Assembly: GCA_000827265.1 (NCBI GenBank)
Contig: KN834779.1
Coordinates: 563,970-627,969 of the forward strand
Source of the DNA: Collybiopsis luxurians FD-317 M1
Taxonomy: Eukaryota > Basidiomycota > Agaricomycetes > Agaricales > Omphalotaceae
Direction: 5' to 3'
Length of the DNA: 64,000 nucleotides
Shown here one piece after another: positions 32,894 to 45,368 of the stretch; the stretch's first letter is position 1; the number at the start of each line of letters is the position of its first letter. The notes below the pieces were generated by a model that saw only the letters and a list, made by a program, of their open reading frames with translations, did no database searches and was not told the origin of the DNA. Made by a program: the position numbers and the translations under genes.

Positions 32894-35800
32894 ATGTCGG
32901 ATAATGAAGACCATATGGATGTAGATGCTGCCCCTGCCCAGAAACGGTTCAAAGTACTTGCTTGTTTCCTCTGTTGTTCAAGAGCTTTAGCTAATCGGCG
33001 ACACAGTTCAAGTCTTACAATGCAGAACTAAAAGACGTTCACTTGCCTTCGGCTTTGAGCGCACATTCAAAAGTCGATGAAGAACTTGAGGTGAGTGGGG
33101 CAGCTGGTTTCTCTCGCTTGATTGAACTCATTTTTTTCAAAGGATACGCAATCCCATTTCTACGAAGCCTTGTTACATTGGCAACAATTGAACTTGTCAC
33201 CCAGTTTTATCAAATTCTCTCAAAAATCAGCGTCGTTATCTTCGACTTTACCGCTTTTATTACACAACTGGCGTCAAGTTGTAGATTTGTGGTTGGAGGC
33301 CCAGACTGCTTCAGACGACGAGGGATTGAAGGCTTTACTCGAGTATGTTAAATATCTTTTCCTGGTGTGGTATACACTTTGACACTTTCGTGGCAGCCTT
33401 TTGCAAAAGCTTGCTCAAGATTTACGATTGACTCTTGCACCGGTCTATCCTGAATTACTTGATCGGCTGCTGCAGCTTGCAGCGAAATCTATTTCCACCG
33501 ATGCCTTGACCGTGCTGTTATCAACTTTATCATCCCTATTCAAGTATCTACTCCTTCCGTCAACCGAATCTGCGCCTTTAGAGCAGACTTGGACAAGTTT
33601 CCGAAAGACATTGCCGAGGTGTCTGCCCGAAATCCAGAGAGCTCTCGCAGAAGTGTGGGGTTCAGTTTTGAGAAAATTGAAGACTGCGCTTCGTCCGACA
33701 GCCGTCGTCCTTATAACTGAGGATTTAGAGAGCATCGATGATCCTGCTGCCTGGTGTTTTGTTTCGGCTTGCAAGGTCGGTGTTTAACCCCAAATTTTTA
33801 GTGCATACCATTGATATTCAATCAAGTCCGTGTCTCAAACACTACATACTGTGACTCCGACCCTGTTTTCTCCTCTCCTCGAATATCATCTGTCCTGTCC
33901 AGACAGCGATCCATCTTACACGCTCATCCGACGCGTTCTGACCGCATTTATTCACCACGTCAAGGGTCCGGACCAGTTTTCATCTGTTGCAGAAATTATC
34001 ATTAAAGAATACGCGAAAATCGCTTCTGAAACGGGGCCTGAGAATGAAGAAAAACTCAGGCGGATACTGGAGATCGTTGCGGTGCTTACATCAGTTCGGA
34101 GTGGGTCCAGATTAGCACCCTCAAATCTCAAGCAACTGTACGCTTCGACGCAGGAGATTCCTGTTCCCCTGTCAACTTCTTTACATCCAGCCATGTTAAA
34201 ATTGACCTCTGCACTGCTCGCAGCGAGCGACGTGACGCTGTTGTCCTCTGGACGAGAACTTCTTGCGCGCTTGTGGAATGATGGTTCTCAGGAGAGCGTT
34301 CGATTTTGTCTCGAGTTGCACGGGGTCCTGTCAGAGACTGAGAAGAGATGGATTGGCTGGAAGTCATTTGCCCTTCCAGAGTTATTGAAACGTACCGGAA
34401 AGTTGCTAGAAGTGGAATCCAAGGGAACAGTGAGACTTTTTGCGTCTCTGTGTCGGGATGGGAAGCTGGGAGAAGTGGATCTAGTTTGGAAGAAAAAAAT
34501 TGCGGATTGGGTTTCGACGAGATTGAGCGAGATGAGTCAAATGGAGGGAGACGTGTGTTTCGATGAGGAAAAAGTGAGTCTATTTTCTTTATTCGCGTTT
34601 TCGTGACTGATCGCATTTGCAGGGTGCAGAACTTGATGATATGATGTCGCTTTCGGACTTTTTCACTCCAGAAATAACGCACGCGATTGTCACGTTTGCG
34701 AACAAGCGCATCAATGAAACGCCATTTGCATATACGGAAGATGTTGACGTGTTTCCTCAGCCTGCTTGGGTTATCAATATTTGCTTGCGCCGTCTGGCTA
34801 CTCGACCCGTCTCGGAGTGGACTCAGCAGGTGGATATTGCGCAGTGGGCACGTTCAATCGTTGAACACTGGGCATGGTCCAGAAATGCTCTTGAGGGATT
34901 AGCTGAACTAGTGGCTGTCTGGTATGTCATTTTTACTCGTTACATCCTACAACGTCTGACGATTATTTCAAGTGACCCATCGGCCTCGACTCTTTCATTT
35001 GAGGAAGCCTACGAACATTTGAGACACGCTATTTTCTCGCATTCCCATTCGATTCGTCTCAATGCATTGAAACTATTGTCATCGCCGCTTGTCAAAGCGC
35101 CTTCGGATACTCGGGAAGTGCTTGACCGATGCTTGCGAGCAGAGCAAGTTTCCCTGGACGTTCAAGGTGTTCGAGAACGCGTGGTGAAAATTGGACGTGT
35201 GTCGCAAGTGCTGAAGAATGACGACGAATTGGGTGCAGATTTATGTATTCGCTGGTTAACAGGTAATTGTTCTTTGTTCTTTGTTTTGCTGAGATGGCCG
35301 GGCGCTTATGCCGTAATATAGCTCAGTTAAAGGTCAACCTCCGCCCAGTATGGGCACCCGCTGCGAAGGCCTTGTGTGAACTTTCTCAGCGATGTGGTGA
35401 TGCTGTATGGAAAGTGTTGTTTGGAGAGCTCAAGACGCTTTCGCTTGATGATGGAGTGTCATCTCATCTGGAGAAGAAGAGGGATCAGAAAGGAGAGGAC
35501 TCAGCTAGCAACTCGGATGACCCTTGGGAAGAGGAGCGGTCCTGGCGAGACCCGAGTGCTCACAAATTGAGGGAAATTGTGATACGGTGGCTGGATGTCC
35601 GACTGCACTGGAAGGAAATATTACAGGTAGGTATCACCTCTTAAAACCAAAAGTTGGAACTCTCAATTTTATTGTAGGACTCTCAAGCAAACGATCGTTT
35701 AGATAAACGGTCATACGAAAACCAACTGTTGCATACTCTTGAAGAATGCCACTCGCTTGCAGAAAAAAATAATCGCGAGCTGATACAGCTCTTCCTTGAA

Positions 35801-38800
35801 ATTTCTGGCCCAGTGTCTGAGCCGAAATTGCAGCGTACGAAGCTCAGCGCTTGGCTTTCCCTCTTCTCCAAATTCTCGAATCCAAAAGCTCTCCATGCGA
35901 CCGAAAGCTTGCATTCTTTATACACTACCCTCCTTTCACATTCCGATCGCAACCTTCAATCCTTGGCGATGTCGTGCATTTTCACATACAAACAGCGCTC
36001 CTTGTCCTTGTATGAAAATAAGCTGCGGGCCTTAATGGATGATACGAGATGGCGGGACGAGCTTAGTTCCCTTGATATTTCGGCCGTTGAAGCTCAAGAT
36101 AGACCGGAAGTTGTTGATGTCATCGTCCGGCTTCTTTTTGGAATCATGCCAGAGAAGAAAGGTCGCTCAAGAGGAGCAGATCGTCGATCGGCTGTTTTAA
36201 CTGCCCTCGCGGGTTGTACGAATGACGAGCTTCGTTTGCTTGTTGATTTGATGTTACGGCCACTTATAGAGGGGCAAGGGTTAAAGCCAGGGAGTGCGAT
36301 TATCCAACGGACATCGAACGAGGCACTGGATCGCCAACTTGTTGGTTTCTTGACGTTGTTGGGAGATGTTCTCAAGAACCTGGGATCGCGGATAGTCAAA
36401 TATTGGGATATTCTTCTGGGAGCGACTGTGGATATCATCGCCAAGGCCCAAAGCCGGATTGACGGGGATGGCAGTGAGGCAGATGTTGGAGAAGGCGACG
36501 CCGACGCCGACACTCCTATACCTAGTACCAAACTTGTGCGCTCGATCCGACAGCTAGGAATCAAACGGCTGTCCAACTTTTGTCGTTGTCCCGTCGAATT
36601 TGACTTTGCACCGTACATGAGAGCGGCGTTTACTGCTTTCATCTCTCCTCGTATACCCTTACTCGACAAGGAGAATACCCAAGCGCCATCCGCTCTACTC
36701 GAGCTTTTCTATGTATGGACGCTTCACCATGAACAAGTGTATTTTCTGGTCGAGTATGACCAGCAGGTGATCTCCCAAATATTTAATTGTCTTACGGCGG
36801 TCAATGTAAAACCTTCCGTGGTTTCCCGGATTTTTGACATTGTGGACCGTCTGATCGCAATCTCTGCCGACGATAAAGAAGCTTTGGAGGCCATCTTGCG
36901 GCCAAATGTTTCCCTGCTTCTGTCCAACCTCTCGGTATTGGTTGAACGCTCGAAAAGCGCTGCCTCGATTTCCACGCCTTTGGGTCAGCGGCAAATTGGG
37001 ATTCTATCTCAGATTGCCCCGTATTCAACAAACGCTGACGAGGCATCAACTCTTCTCAAACTGTTTTCTCCGCTACTTCGCAAACCGCCCAAGGTGGTTT
37101 CGGAGAAAATCAAGGTTGATTTGCTCAAAATTGTTGGGCACCAGATGCGTCTCATTCCCGATCTCAGTGACCCAACTTCGGAGGTGTATCAACAACTCTA
37201 TGAGCTGCTGTCCATGCTTTTCCAGTCTCTTCGCTCTCGCCAAGCTCGACTGAGTCTGGTTGGGGCTTTCCATGACCTCTCCGATATTCAGGTGTCGCTG
37301 CAGGACCTTGCGCAATTGCTGGATTCATTGAATGCATATTCAACAAAGAGGTTGGATGAACCGGACTTTGAACGTCGTTTGACTGCATTTGCTAGTCTGA
37401 ACGATATGCTTTACAATAATCTGGCAGTTTCTGACTGGCTACCGGTCCTCCATAATATGCTCAGTTTTATCCAGGATCCTGAAGAGTTGGCAATTCGGAA
37501 TAATGCCTCGTTTACTATGCGCCATTTTATAGATGTCGTTGCGACCCAGACGTCGGTCGAACACGAGAAGATGTTTTCTCGCATACTTTTCCCTGGTCTT
37601 AAAAATGGATTGAAGACAAAGAATGAGATGGTTCGCGCTGAGATTCTGGGTGTCATCGCTTACGCAGTGACGAAATGCGATAGCGTCAGCTCGCTTCAGG
37701 ATATGAAGCCTCTTTTAGCTAATGGAGACGAAGAAGCGAATTTCTTCAACAACATCCATCACGTTCAAGTCCATCGTCGCTCCAGAGCTCTTCGTCGTCT
37801 CGCTGATCAATGCGACGAAAGTCCATTTCGAAATTCCACCCTTACCGACATCCTCATCCCTCTCATTTCCAACTACATTGTCGAGACATCTTCGCTGGAC
37901 CATCATCTCGTCAATGATTCCATTAACACCACAGGGCGGCTGGCCAAACATCTGTCATGGAAGTCATACTATGCCCTTGTACAGAAGTATCTTCGTCTTT
38001 CCAAGGCAAAGGACGAGAAGGAACGTGTCTATGTACGAACTATTGTTGCAGTGCTTGAAAACTTTCCTTTCGTTATGGAGGATGAGATCGACGAAGAGGT
38101 TGCAGCCGACGAAAGGGCTCCGGAGGATGGCGATGAGGAAGTCATTGAAACCGATGAAGCCAAACCTAGTCCTACTATACACAGTCGAATAGTTGATGCA
38201 GTCAATCGTCAGCTTCTTCCAACACTGCTGACTTTCCTCGAGTCGCGAGACGCCACCACAGAGGATACGACGCGCATACCTATTGCCGTAGGTGTCGTCA
38301 AAGTTGCTCGCAATTTGCCTCTCTCGTCGGCTCAGTTACAAATCACTCGTCTGCTGACAACTACGAGTCAAATTTTGCGCAGCAAATCTCAAGAGACACG
38401 AGATTTGACCCGAGACACTCTCTGTCGTATTGCAGTCGTGTTAGGGTCTGAACATCTGGCGTTAATCTTTCGAGAGCTGAGGGGAGCGCTGTTACGAGGT
38501 CCTCATCTTCACATTCTAGCAGCGACCGTTCATGATATTGTTACACATGTGACTAAAGGAGAACATGCTCAGAACTTTGCCGTCCTCGATGACTGCGTCC
38601 CCGACATCGCCTATGTTTCTTCTGAGGTGATATTTGGTGAGTCAGGGAAGGACGTGCAAGCCGAAGGCTTCAAAACAAAATTGCGGGAAGTCAAGTCCTC
38701 TTCATCCAAGGGCCTCGATTCATTCCAAATAACCGCCAAGCATGTTGCGCCGTCCAGAATTAATGCGCTTCTCTTACCTTTACGCTCAATCATGCAGGAG

Positions 38801-41275
38801 ACGGAGTCGCATAAAGTCATGCAGTTGGTGGACGAAGTGTTGAAGCAAATTACGAGCGGTCTCAATTCTAATCAGAATCTCTCCCCGACGGATTTACTAT
38901 CACTTTGTCATACGCTCATCACCCAGAACTCTCGTTTCCTACAACAAGCTGCACCCCGGAGGAAACACCTTGTGAAGGATGACGCAATTGTTCAGACTAA
39001 GCGACAAGTTGCTGTTCATGCAGATCATTTTGCGAACAATTCATTCCGGTGAGTTGTTGTTTTTTATGCTATCGTAATTGATTCGCTGATCCTACGATTT
39101 GATGCAAGCTTTGTGGTGTTTGGTCTGGATTTGCTTGGCACGGCCCTCCGTCGTAATAAATTCGACTTTCACGATGCTGCAGTCATGTCCCGTCTTGAAT
39201 CAATGATTGTGGCAGTTGGAAATACGCTCTACTCGACCAATTCCTCTGTTCTGATATCAGGTCTGAAGACGGTTGCAGGATTGGTGAAGTGTCCCCTGAA
39301 GTCTCTGCAGCGCTCACTTTCAGTCTACATCCGGCAAACGTTAGATATCTTGAAGCAGGTCGGCACCACCGAGTCAGAGGTTGCTCAAACTGGCCTCAAA
39401 ACGCTTTCATCGATCTTCCGTGACGGTCCCGTTGTTGACGTGAAGGAAAAAGATCTTGCTTTTATGTTGGAGTTTATTACTCCCGATTTAGAAGAACCAT
39501 CACGCCAAAATTCGGTTTTCGCAATGCTTCGAGCCATCGTTGCAAGGAAATTTGTTGTTCCCGAGATGTACGATATCATGGACAAAGTCTCAGAAATCAT
39601 GGTTACGAATCAGTCTACGCAAGTCCAGGAGATGTGTAGGGGTGTTCTTTTGCAGTTCTTGCTTGATTATCCCCAAGGGAAAGGCCGTCTTCGCAATCAA
39701 ATGACATTCTTGACTAAAAATCTATCATATGAATACGAGAGTGGGAGGAAGAGTGTCATGGAGCTTCTTGGCGCTGTCATCTCCAAATTCCAAGTTAGCC
39801 TTATCCGCGAATATGCCGATCTCCTCTTCGTCGCGCTTGTCATGGTATTGGCCAATGATGATTCATCAAAATGCCGGGAAATGGCGGCACATCTCGTCAA
39901 ATCCCTTGTAGAACGACTTGACGAGCAGAAGAGGACTGAAGTGATGTCTCACCTTCATACTTGGTCTTCCCAATACGCTCAGCTCGCTTTGGTTCGCGTA
40001 TCAGCGCAGGTCTATGGCTTAATGGTTGATTCTTTGCAGAACAATATCTCCTCGTTTACCTCTGCCATCCTCGAAGATAGTCGCGCATCTTTAGAACATA
40101 GTGCAAAACAGCTCGAGAATTCCGATGAAGACTCCATGGACATCGATCTAGATTGGCAAGTCCCCTACCATTCTTTGATCACTCTGGCGAAATTAGCGAA
40201 AATCTTTCCTGAAATTGTCACGCAACCAAAATCGATTGACTGGAACCTTGTCGTTACCCATCTCTTGTTTCCTCACGCATGGGTGCGCACTGCATCTTCC
40301 CGTTTACTCGGAACATTGTTTGGTTCTGCTCCTATACAAGCCCCAGTGACCGCTAATGTTGACGCCCCCCTCTTCCCACTATCAACTCCGGGCATGAAGG
40401 AGATAGCGACCAAGCTCTGCCAGCAACTCAAAAGCGAACATTTGGACGATGCTCTTAGTTTGCAAACGATCAAGAATCTCTTCTTCATTGGGAGATGTTA
40501 CGCCTCTATTCCGTTTTCTGTGGACAGTGTCGGCGACATCGCACACGGAATAGATTCTGGCGACGAAGTGGACAATGAAACTGCCGCTGGTGTCCAGCAA
40601 GATCATCCATTACCCTGGATGTTCTCAAAACTATCATATCAGGCAAGGTCCGCTCTTGTCGCAAAGAGGAACCGCCCCTCTGGTCGAGTAAGTCCGCCGT
40701 TTTACTTCTGGTTCTGTTAGCATTGATAGTCCTTTAGCCGAACTGGTTCCATCAACCATTCGCAGTACTGCGTTGGTTCGCCGCTATGACCTCATTCTTG
40801 GACGCTGCCATCCTGGAACGGTTTCTGGTCCATATTCTTTCACCCATCTACCGAATTACTGAGGATGATACCATTCGCGATGTCAAAATATGTGTGTACA
40901 TCCTTGCCTCTGATAATCATCTGTCTAGAATCACCTTTTCCCTGTAGCTGAACTCAAGGACACTGCGGTAGAGCTACGAGACCTTGTGCAGTCAAAAGTA
41001 GGAACAACAAAATTCTCCGCGGTGTACAACCAGATTCGTCAAAGCGTTGTAACTGTGCAGCGCGAGCGCAAAGAAGCTCGGGTGCTCCAAATAGCTACCA
41101 ACCCTCAAGCTGCGGCGAATCGGAAAGCTCATAAAAATTTGTTGAAAAAGGAAAGTAGGAAGCGGAAGAACCAAACTTTTGCGTAAGTGCATTCTATTCA
41201 TCCTACAGTTTTGGCGTTCTAACGAGGACTTCTAGTGATGGTAAAGGCAAATTGAAAAAAAGAAGGGAGGAGTAA
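32894..41275 (+). CDS. UTP20: U3 snoRNP / small-subunit processome protein Utp20
   Basis: Thirteen exons give 2,580 aa, close to yeast (about 2,490) and human (about 2,785) orthologues: 32894-32953, 33007-33090, 33143-33342, 33397-33775, 33827-34573, 34623-34921, 34973-35262, 35322-35626, 35678-39048, 39109-40687, 40738-40891, 40948-41182, 41236-41275. The protein is an all-helical HEAT-repeat scaffold. DRIM-type sequence starts with the conserved N-terminal segment (HFYEALLHWQQLNLSPSF), and the tail is basic and lysine-rich (NPQAAANRKAHKNLLKKES, GKGKLKKRREE), as in Utp20. Acidic loops occur near 36,470-36,520 and 38,080-38,160. Role: 18S pre-rRNA processing in the nucleolus. Exon 9 alone is 3.4 kb, while the 5' exons are short. 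The frame is intact throughout. Confidence 0.92.
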
Positions 41276-41764
41276 ATTCATCCGGACCACACTACAACTG
41301 TATCCATAGTTTGTATTTTGTTAAGACTGTAGCATATGGCATATACATGCTGCTTGCAGCATCGTACCTATCCTGATATTCGGTCTTCTCTAAGGATAGG
41401 ATGGTTTCTCGTTGTCACCATACCTACACGTGCACAGTATAGTCAGCTTTGGCCAACCAGTCCTCGACTTCTCTCTAACCCTCTACTGCAAGTTCACTTG
41501 ATTGTAAGTATATCCTCTCCGCAATATTTGGCTCGAGCCCGGATATCTTTACTTGTACCACTTACACAAGTCTGTCACTATTCCCTGCAAACCCTTACAC
41601 CTCCCATCCCTCATCTTGGTTAAATGCATACCGCACTGAAAACCTCCTCGTTCTCTTTCGTTCACATGAGATCTAGACCAGATACAAAAATTTTGAACTG
41701 GCTATAGTCTCACGTACAGCACGTCACATGGAGAGCTACTCTGTCATTCTGAACATTCATCCCG
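41276..41764. other. intergenic between UTP20 and the GGCT-like gene
   Basis: No coding exon, repeat or RNA gene is recognisable. It should hold the UTP20 3' UTR and the promoter of the next gene. Confidence 0.6.
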
Positions 41765-42371
41765 ATGTCAACCTCCGTCACCTCCCCAACGCTATACTTT
41801 GGCTACGGTAGTAACATATGGAGAAATCAAATGGAACGAAGATGCCCAGAATCAAAATTCATTGGTGTAGGACTGCTGAAGGACTGGTGATTGGCATTAA
41901 GGCGGCCGGCTAGAGTAGTCTCTCATCATTTTCAGGAGGTGGTTCCTTAACGAAAGAGGTGTAGCTAACATTGCCAATTCAGAGGGCAATGAGGTTTACG
42001 GTTTCGTGATTATGCTCTCTTCATGATTGTGAGTTGGTCAAACTAACTCTTCCACCGGACTGTGGTAGATTTATGAACTGAATGCCCGAGACGAGGCTAC
42101 TTTGGATCGCTTCGAAGGAGCTCCCGATATCTACCAGAAAGTGTATGATGTTCCAGTCAAAGTCACCGTTCGCAGTGGCAAGGGCCCGATCGACGAGGGT
42201 GAGATTGTCAATACGATGGTCTATGTAGATCATGAGAAAGTAAAAGACGGAAAGATCAGGGAAGAATATATTGCCCGGCTTCATTTTGCGATGGAGGATG
42301 GGATAAAGGAAGGCATACCCAAAGAGTATTTTGACAAATATTTCAGCCCGTTTGTACCTTCGCAGGTATAG
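41765..42371 (+). CDS. gamma-glutamylcyclotransferase-like protein
   Basis: Three exons (41765-41886, 41936-42005, 42069-42371) give 164 aa. The start LYFGYGSNIWRNQMERRCP carries the Tyr-Gly-Ser-Asn substrate loop of the GGCT/AIG2-like fold. The strand VYGFIYELNARDEATLDRFEG matches the family core, with the conserved Tyr-Gly and Glu-Gly. The usual catalytic Glu probably lies in or near the DRFEGAP segment. The protein would act in the cytosol on gamma-glutamyl peptides (glutathione turnover), though substrate class cannot be fixed from sequence. Both introns begin GTGATT. The 3' end converges on a minus-strand gene 158 bp away. Confidence 0.82.
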
Positions 42372-42529
42372 AGAATGCAACGATTCTGTCAACTGTCAAT
42401 GTGTTTTGAGTTCGAACTTATTAGTTCTAAAGCTAGTTTTAAAGTACAGCGTCCTCGAGCGTGGAAAGAAATCGTCCAACTCATTGTCCTAAGTCCTTTA
42501 CAAGTCCATTCACCTGAGGAAGGCGGAAT

Positions 42530-43283
42530 TTACACCTCTTCCCCCATACCATGGAGTTTAATCGTCGATAAATTCAACATTTCAGGAAAGATCATGGCTG
42601 TTTCCAAATCCAAACGATCGGCATAGTTGCGAGCTATGATAAACGCGTCTATAAAGATTAACGCTCTGAGTAAATGGTGCGACGCCGGAGAACAAGGATA
42701 CTCACAAAGCTGGGTCAAAAGAGTGGCACACACAATGGAAATTGAAGCGCCTTGCACCAGAGACCAACCAGGTGTACAAAACTCAATCGTCAATCGACTG
42801 GTACTTTCATTTATGCACTGCTCGACTATATCACTGCGGGCAGGCAGAAATGTGCTGATTAGGCTCAGAGCAAGAGTAAGAATAAGTAGGACATAATGGA
42901 TGGCCACTGCCTTGGAGTAGATGAAGGCGAAACCTATACTCCTGTTGGATCCCACGATAATTCTGAATATAATCGATGAGTGAGGAGAGATGGGATAAAA
43001 TACGACGGTCAGACCCAACGGAGGAGATCAGAACGAGCATCGAAAGCACAATGGTCCGGAAAAACAGAAATATCTTGTCCTCCAGAGGTAGAGGGTGACG
43101 AGCTTTGTAAATAATCAGACCAGAGAAAGAAAAGGTACTGACAGACATACCCAAGGAGAATATTTCTAACCACCCGATGATTGCGCCACCGACGCCCAGC
43201 GTCAGACTTAAAAGGCCGAGGATCCAAACCCCCGTACCCAACGCCAGACAGCCCAAGAACTTGCGGCAGCGGATCAAAACCAT
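42530..43283 (-). CDS. small 4-TM (tetraspan-like) membrane protein
   Basis: Four exons (43283-43151, 43102-43015, 42962-42706, 42648-42530) give 198 aa. The start MVLIRCRKFLGCLALGTGVW leads into TM1. TM2 is KIFLFFRTIVLSMLVLISS, TM3 AVAIHYVLLILTLALSLIST, and TM4 VQGASISIVCATLLTQLYAF. A larger loop between TM3 and TM4 contains two Cys (EQCINES and FCTPG). This topology and the Cys-Arg-Lys start recur in a family of small agaricomycete membrane proteins of unknown role. Each intron join is in frame. The start could lie further upstream if a 5' exon was missed. Confidence 0.65.
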
Positions 43284-44103
43284 CGTTTCCAGACGAAAAA
43301 TAAGTGCTGACGACACTCAACCTGGAGCGACGTACAGAAATAAAGAAAGAAATAGAGAAAACAATACAAAGGGAAAGAGAGAAGTCTCAAACTTGGGCCC
43401 TGCAAATCCGGGGGTCCGCATATATACATACCAAGATGGATACCGAAGAGCGGAATTCCCAGACCAAGGGCCATCCTGTCCGACTTGGCTGTTCGTAAGT
43501 AAGGCGACTACAGGCGGTTGCCAGGCAGGACGAAGTCTTCCATCGCACTTCAAAAGACAAGGGGTAGAGAGAGAGATCATCAGGTGGGGTAGCGTCTAAC
43601 TAGTGCGTGTTCAGAGATTGAGCTGAGCTGGACGACGGTCATTGATATTTGATAGCCTGATCAATGTTTAGTTGACAGTTGTAACATGACAACAGTGACC
43701 GAGAGGAACTCTGCTCGCTCCAAATCACGGAGACCAGTATCTTGAAGATTTCTGATTTCCATTAAGACCAGCAAATAACAGCTGAGCTGTTGCAGAAGAG
43801 AAGAACTGCTATACGCAGGTTCGACAGGTCCGAAAGGCAGTGAGATCGATCTTGCGTTGTGTTAACTTCGTGTTCCAAGCAAGTGAGGGGCCATAGGTCT
43901 GTCAATAGACGCCATACATTAGATACATCCTCTTGCTCAAGCTAACAGATTGGAGAGCAAAAAATGAGAAGAAATATTTGAGATGACTTGAACTCGGAAA
44001 GAGGAAGTGCTTACAAATCCGATCAATTCAAACGCACGCGCGTTTAGCGGCTTACGCGTCGGTCCAGTCGCGAAATTGAAAGATTACGACTTTCCTCTCA
44101 ACC
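43284..44103. other. intergenic, divergent promoters of 4-TM protein and beta5
   Basis: About 820 bp separate the divergent start codons. Frames near 43,300-43,580 are open but do not resemble a protein. CGCG-containing sequence (GCACGCGCG, TTACGCGTCGG) lies 45-75 bp before the beta5 ATG and may be a proximal promoter element. Confidence 0.5.
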
Positions 44104-45277
44104 ATGAACTCCATCGCAAATCGATTTGCCACAACTGGACCTGCCAGCGAGCTCATAAAAGCTCAATCTCATGTCGAGGACGGCGAGTTTGCTGACTCCG
44201 TCTGGGGCTCCGAGGCAGGTTTTGGCAGTTTGGCAAAGGGTGTTCCCAACTTTACTGTCCCATCTGTCCCTGATGTGAGTGTCCTTGCTTGTTCAACCGA
44301 TGGGGAACTTATGGAGAAGAACTTAGCCTTCAGCCTTTTTAAGATTGCACACTGATGACCACGCCGACCCCAACTGCAGAATCAAGATTCAGCACGGAAC
44401 AACTACGCTTGCTTTTAGGTTCCAGGGTGGTGTCATTGTGGCGGTAGATTCTAGGGCTACAGCAGGAAGCTACGTCGGTGCGTCAGACGTGCAACGATAT
44501 GATTGTTCTCCTTCTCATAGATTGTACATTAGCTTCGGGAACCGTGAAAAAGGTCATTGAAATCAACCCATATCTTCTTGGTACTATGGCTGGAGGTGCT
44601 GCCGACTGTCAGTATTGGGAGACGTACCTTGGGGTGCACTGTCGACTGCACGAACTGCGGAACCGCGAACGTATATCTGTGTCAGCAGCGAGCAAGTACT
44701 TGAGCAATTTGGTGTACAGTTATAAGGGCATGGGTCTCAGTATGGTGCGTTCAAATGGAATGTGTCCTGGATTTGGAGACTAATTAATGCACAGGGAACG
44801 ATGATATGTGGCTGGGACAAAACGGTCAGTGCGCTCACCATACTATTCTGTTCACTCGTTTGAATTATCTGTATAGGGTCCCGCTGTCTTCTACGTTGAT
44901 TCTGACGGTACTCGCCTGAAAGGAGATCTGTTCTCTGTCGGTTCAGGAAGTACCTTTGCATATGGTGTCCTCGATCAAGGATACCGATGGGACCTTACTG
45001 ACGAGGAAGCGCAAGAACTTGGCCGAAGAAGTATTTACGCTGCAGGACACCGAGACGCATTCTCCGGTAACACCTGTAACCTTTACCATGTCAAGGAGGA
45101 TGGATGGAAGTTTATCGGTACGTCTTCGCGTAGCCTGTTTTATTTGCTCCTGTTCTCATTACCTGCATAGGCAACTACGATATTTCCAAACTTCACTACG
45201 ACGGTCCTGGTGAAGAAATAGGGAATGGATACGGCTATGAAGTTCGCATTGAAAGAAGTTCTGCTGTTCAAGCCTAG
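44104..45277 (+). CDS. PRE2: 20S proteasome subunit beta type-5 (chymotrypsin-like)
   Basis: Six exons (44104-44274, 44327-44477, 44533-44744, 44795-44824, 44877-45117, 45171-45277) give 303 aa. An 81-residue propeptide ends in QHG, after which autocatalysis would expose Thr-82 ([11 protein letters not shown]). Asp-98 and Lys-114 correspond to mature Asp17 and Lys33 of the active site. Met-126 corresponds to mature Met45, which lines the S1 pocket typical of beta5. [14 protein letters not shown] and GHRDAFSGN are further family landmarks. The subunit provides chymotrypsin-like cleavage in the 20S core. Exon 4 is only 30 nt. Confidence 0.95.
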
Positions 45278-45368
45278 AACAGTTGTCGAATCATTCTCTG
45301 AGATGTGTTATAAAACCAATGAAATCTATTCGAATCGCACCCGAGGTATAATCTGGTATTGGCCTATA

